Both the position numbers and the translations under genes were made by a program. Shown one piece after another: positions 62,309 to 64,000 of a stretch of DNA of 64,000 nt. The DNA lies in assembly GCF_002160145.1 (NCBI RefSeq), contig NZ_NFKA01000016.1:1-64000 (forward strand), given 5' to 3'. Positions within the stretch are counted from its first letter, which is position 1, and each line of letters starts with the position of its first letter. Source of the stretch: Gemmiger sp. An194 (GTDB lineage Bacteria > Bacillota > Clostridia > Oscillospirales > Ruminococcaceae). The notes under the pieces were generated by a model. It worked only from the letters and a program-made list of their open reading frames with translations. It was not told the DNA's origin and did no database searches.

Positions 62309-62341
62309 TCGGTCATTGGCGGGATATCATCCCGAAACAGC

Positions 62342-62386
62342 AAAGCGGTCTGCTCTGTGTGCAAAGCGCGGAGCAGGCCGCTTTTT
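62342..62386 (+). terminator. Intrinsic terminator
   Basis: AAAGCGGTCTGCTC (62342-62355) and GAGCAGGCCGCTTTTT (62371-62386) pair; it closes the GH3-GH3-GtrA unit. Confidence 0.9.
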
Positions 62387-62474
62387 GCGCTTGAAATGCA
62401 GGTGTGCGGCTGAGCCCGGGCCGCAGCAGGGAAAAGAAGCCGCAAAAAATAATCGGCGCATTTCTGGCAAATTA

Positions 62475-62503
62475 TTGACATGGCCCCGCCGGGATGGTAG
62501 AAT
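62475..62503 (+). promoter_or_regulatory. Promoter of purA
   Basis: TTGACA (62475-62480), 17 bases, TAGAAT (62498-62503). Confidence 0.8.
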
Positions 62504-62515
62504 TTTAAAGTGAAT

Positions 62516-62559
62516 AAAGACGTTCACAAAGCGCTGAAAGGCAGATTGTGGGCGTCTTT
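62516..62559 (+). promoter_or_regulatory. 5'-terminal leader hairpin of purA
   Basis: AAAGACGTTCACAA (62516-62529) pairs with TTGTGGGCGTCTTT (62546-62559), a 14-base stem with two G-U pairs, starting within ten bases of the expected transcript start. Only a weak T-rich tail follows. It may stabilise the mRNA or serve as a regulatory element; no purine riboswitch core is present. Confidence 0.5.
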
Positions 62560-62648
62560 GTTTGTGTGAAAAGGCTCGTCTGGCCGCGCAGCTGCAAAGT
62601 GGTCAGGCTTTGAGGCAATCAGCCAAGGAACAAAGGAGCAAGGGATTT

Positions 62649-63938
62649 ATGTTAACTGCAATCACCGGAATCAACTGGGGCGACGAAGGCAAGGGCCGCA
62701 TGGTGGACCTGCTCAGCCAGGAATACAACATCGTGGTGCGCTATCAGGGCGGCAACAACGCCGGCCACACCGTGGTGACCCCCGAAGGCAAGTTCGTGCT
62801 GAATCTGCTGCCCAGCGGCATTTTGCGGCCGGATGTGGTGTGCGTTATGGGCAACGGTATGGTCATTGACCCCGCCCATCTGGAGAAGGAGATCGCCGCA
62901 CTGCGGGCGCAGGGCATCCAGATCGATCCCAGCCATCTGAAGATCAGCGACCGGGCCACCATCTGCATGCCGTATCATGTGGCTGAGGACGGCCTGGAGG
63001 AGGACCGCCTGTCCAAGAGCGGCAACCAGTTCGGTTCCACCCGCCGTGGTATTGCTTACTCCTACGGCGACAAATATATGAAGAAGACTCTGCGCATGGG
63101 CGATCTGCTCAACCTGGACCAGTCCGTGAAGGACCGTCTGGCAACCATCGTGGAGTGGAAGAACCTGACCATGGAAAAGGTCTACGGTCAGAAGCCCATT
63201 GATCTGGAAGAGATGTGGGCATGGTGCCAGAAATACGCCGAGCTGTTCAAGGATTACATCTGCGACGCGGGCGCTTTCCTGGACAAGGCTGACCGTGAGG
63301 GCCAGAAGATCCTGTTCGAGGCTCAGCTGGGCGCGCTGCGTGACATCGACTTCGGCATTTATCCCTTCACCAGCTCATCCAATGTGATCGGCAGCTACGC
63401 GCCCATCGGCGCGGGCATCCCCGGCCACAAGCTGCACAAGAGCATCGGCATCATGAAGGCCTACTCCAGCTGCGTGGGTGAGGGCCCCTTCACCGCCGAG
63501 CTGGCCATGACTGAGGAAGAGAAGAACGCTCTGCGTGAGGCGGGCCATGAGTTCGGTGCGGCCACCGGCCGTCCCCGCCGCGTGGGTCCCTTTGACGTGG
63601 TGGCAAGCCGTTACGGCGTGTTCTGCCAGGGTGCGGACGAGCTGGCTCTGACCCTGCTGGATGTGCTGGACTACATGGAAGAGATTCCTGTGGTGGAGAA
63701 GTATCTGGTAAACGGGGAAGAGGTTGACCGTTTCCCCATGGGCGAGGCGCTGGATAACGCCAAGCCGGTGGTGAAATTCCTGCCCGGCTGGCACTGCGAC
63801 ATCACTGCCTGCCGTACCTGGGAGAGTCTGCCCCAGGCTGCCAAGGACTATGTGGAGTATCTGGAAAAGGCCGTTGGCTGCAAGATCAAGTATGTTTCCG
63901 TGGGCGCTGCCCGCGACGCATACCTGGTGCGTGAGTAA
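62649..63938 (+). CDS. purA: Adenylosuccinate synthetase
   Basis: The 429-residue enzyme has the GTP-binding start NWGDEGKGRMVD (catalytic Asp12), GGNNAGHTV (His), the IMP loop SSSNVIGSYAPIGAGIP and TGRPRRVGPFDVV. It joins IMP and aspartate with GTP, the first step to AMP. The ATG is ten bases after AAAGGAG; open frame upstream is leader. It complements guaA and xpt in this window for purine supply. Confidence 0.97.
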   Translation: MLTAITGINWGDEGKGRMVDLLSQEYNIVVRYQGGNNAGHTVVTPEGKFVLNLLPSGILRPDVVCVMGNGMVIDPAHLEKEIAALRAQGIQIDPSHLKISDRATICMPYHVAEDGLEEDRLSKSGNQFGSTRRGIAYSYGDKYMKKTLRMGDLLNLDQSVKDRLATIVEWKNLTMEKVYGQKPIDLEEMWAWCQKYAELFKDYICDAGAFLDKADREGQKILFEAQLGALRDIDFGIYPFTSSSNVIGSYAPIGAGIPGHKLHKSIGIMKAYSSCVGEGPFTAELAMTEEEKNALREAGHEFGAATGRPRRVGPFDVVASRYGVFCQGADELALTLLDVLDYMEEIPVVEKYLVNGEEVDRFPMGEALDNAKPVVKFLPGWHCDITACRTWESLPQAAKDYVEYLEKAVGCKIKYVSVGAARDAYLVRE

Positions 63939-63953
63939 CTGTTTATAAATGCG

Positions 63954-63983
63954 CCGGCCCGGTAATCATTACCGGGCCGGTTT
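63954..63983 (+). terminator. Intrinsic terminator of purA
   Basis: CCGGCCCGGTAAT and ATTACCGGGCCGG form a 13-base perfect stem followed by TTT. Confidence 0.85.
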
Positions 63984-64000
63984 ATCTGTTTCAAGGGGGT

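Overview
The window looks like a chromosomal segment of a spore-lineage, low-oxygen gut Firmicute, most likely Oscillospiraceae/Ruminococcaceae near Faecalibacterium, Subdoligranulum or Gemmiger. The reasons are high GC coding DNA with strong AAGGAGG ribosome sites, sporulation genes spoIIGA, sigE and sigG, a T-box leader, LytTR signalling, GH3 glucosidases and no outer-membrane genes. The genus is inference. No intact tRNA, rRNA, CRISPR array, transposase or integrase gene was seen. Two places look like old integration boundaries: a tRNA 3' end at 53-77, and a motif cluster just downstream of guaA at 33108-33171.

Layout. 1-6.6 kb: PHP phosphoesterase, TSCPD protein, TetR plus two-gene ABC exporter, ClpA-like ATPase. 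6.6-16.1 kb, mostly minus strand: GntR/UTRA regulator, MATE exporter, a DnaD-like/DnaI-like pair, DegV (plus strand), sigG, an unknown membrane gene (plus strand), spoIIGA-sigE and a HAD phosphatase. 16.2-22.3 kb: YlmC-like protein, LTA-synthase-like enzyme, rpsB-tsf, a candidate short RNA, a TrpR-like regulator and xpt. 22.6-31.3 kb: branched-chain amino acid uptake (livK, then livHMGF), a second MATE gene fused by overlap to cobO, and a CorC/HlyC transporter with a structured leader. 31.5-40 kb: guaA, a DUF815 ATPase, and the ilvA-ilvB-ilvN-ilvC operon behind a tandem T-box. 40-47.4 kb: two membrane proteins with paired operators, a tightly overlapped PadR/flavoprotein/CAT/kinase/hydrolase operon, and nifS-nifU with an IscR-like regulator. 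47.7-64 kb: an RND exporter with a large coiled-coil insert and its TetR repressor, a Ca2+/Na+ exchanger, a LytTR two-component system, two GH3 glucosidases, a GtrA protein and purA.

How it fits together. Branched-chain amino acids are covered from both sides: liv genes import them and ilvABNC makes them. The ilv leader appears to carry two specifier domains, one reading a Leu codon (CUC) and one an Ile codon (AUC), with only one antiterminator. Metal handling is suggested by the CorC/HlyC gene, whose leader contains a short ORF beginning with an acidic/proline stretch and overlapping an intrinsic terminator. Efflux and detoxification are over-represented: one ABC, two MATE, one RND and one CAT operon. 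Several exporters have local repressors with visible operators. The LytTR system sits directly upstream of a domain-permuted GH3 enzyme whose promoter region carries repeated TTTGTG elements.

Start codons were set by ribosome-site spacing; TTG (two genes) and GTG (two genes) starts are noted. Functional calls rest on reading motifs, not on database searches.
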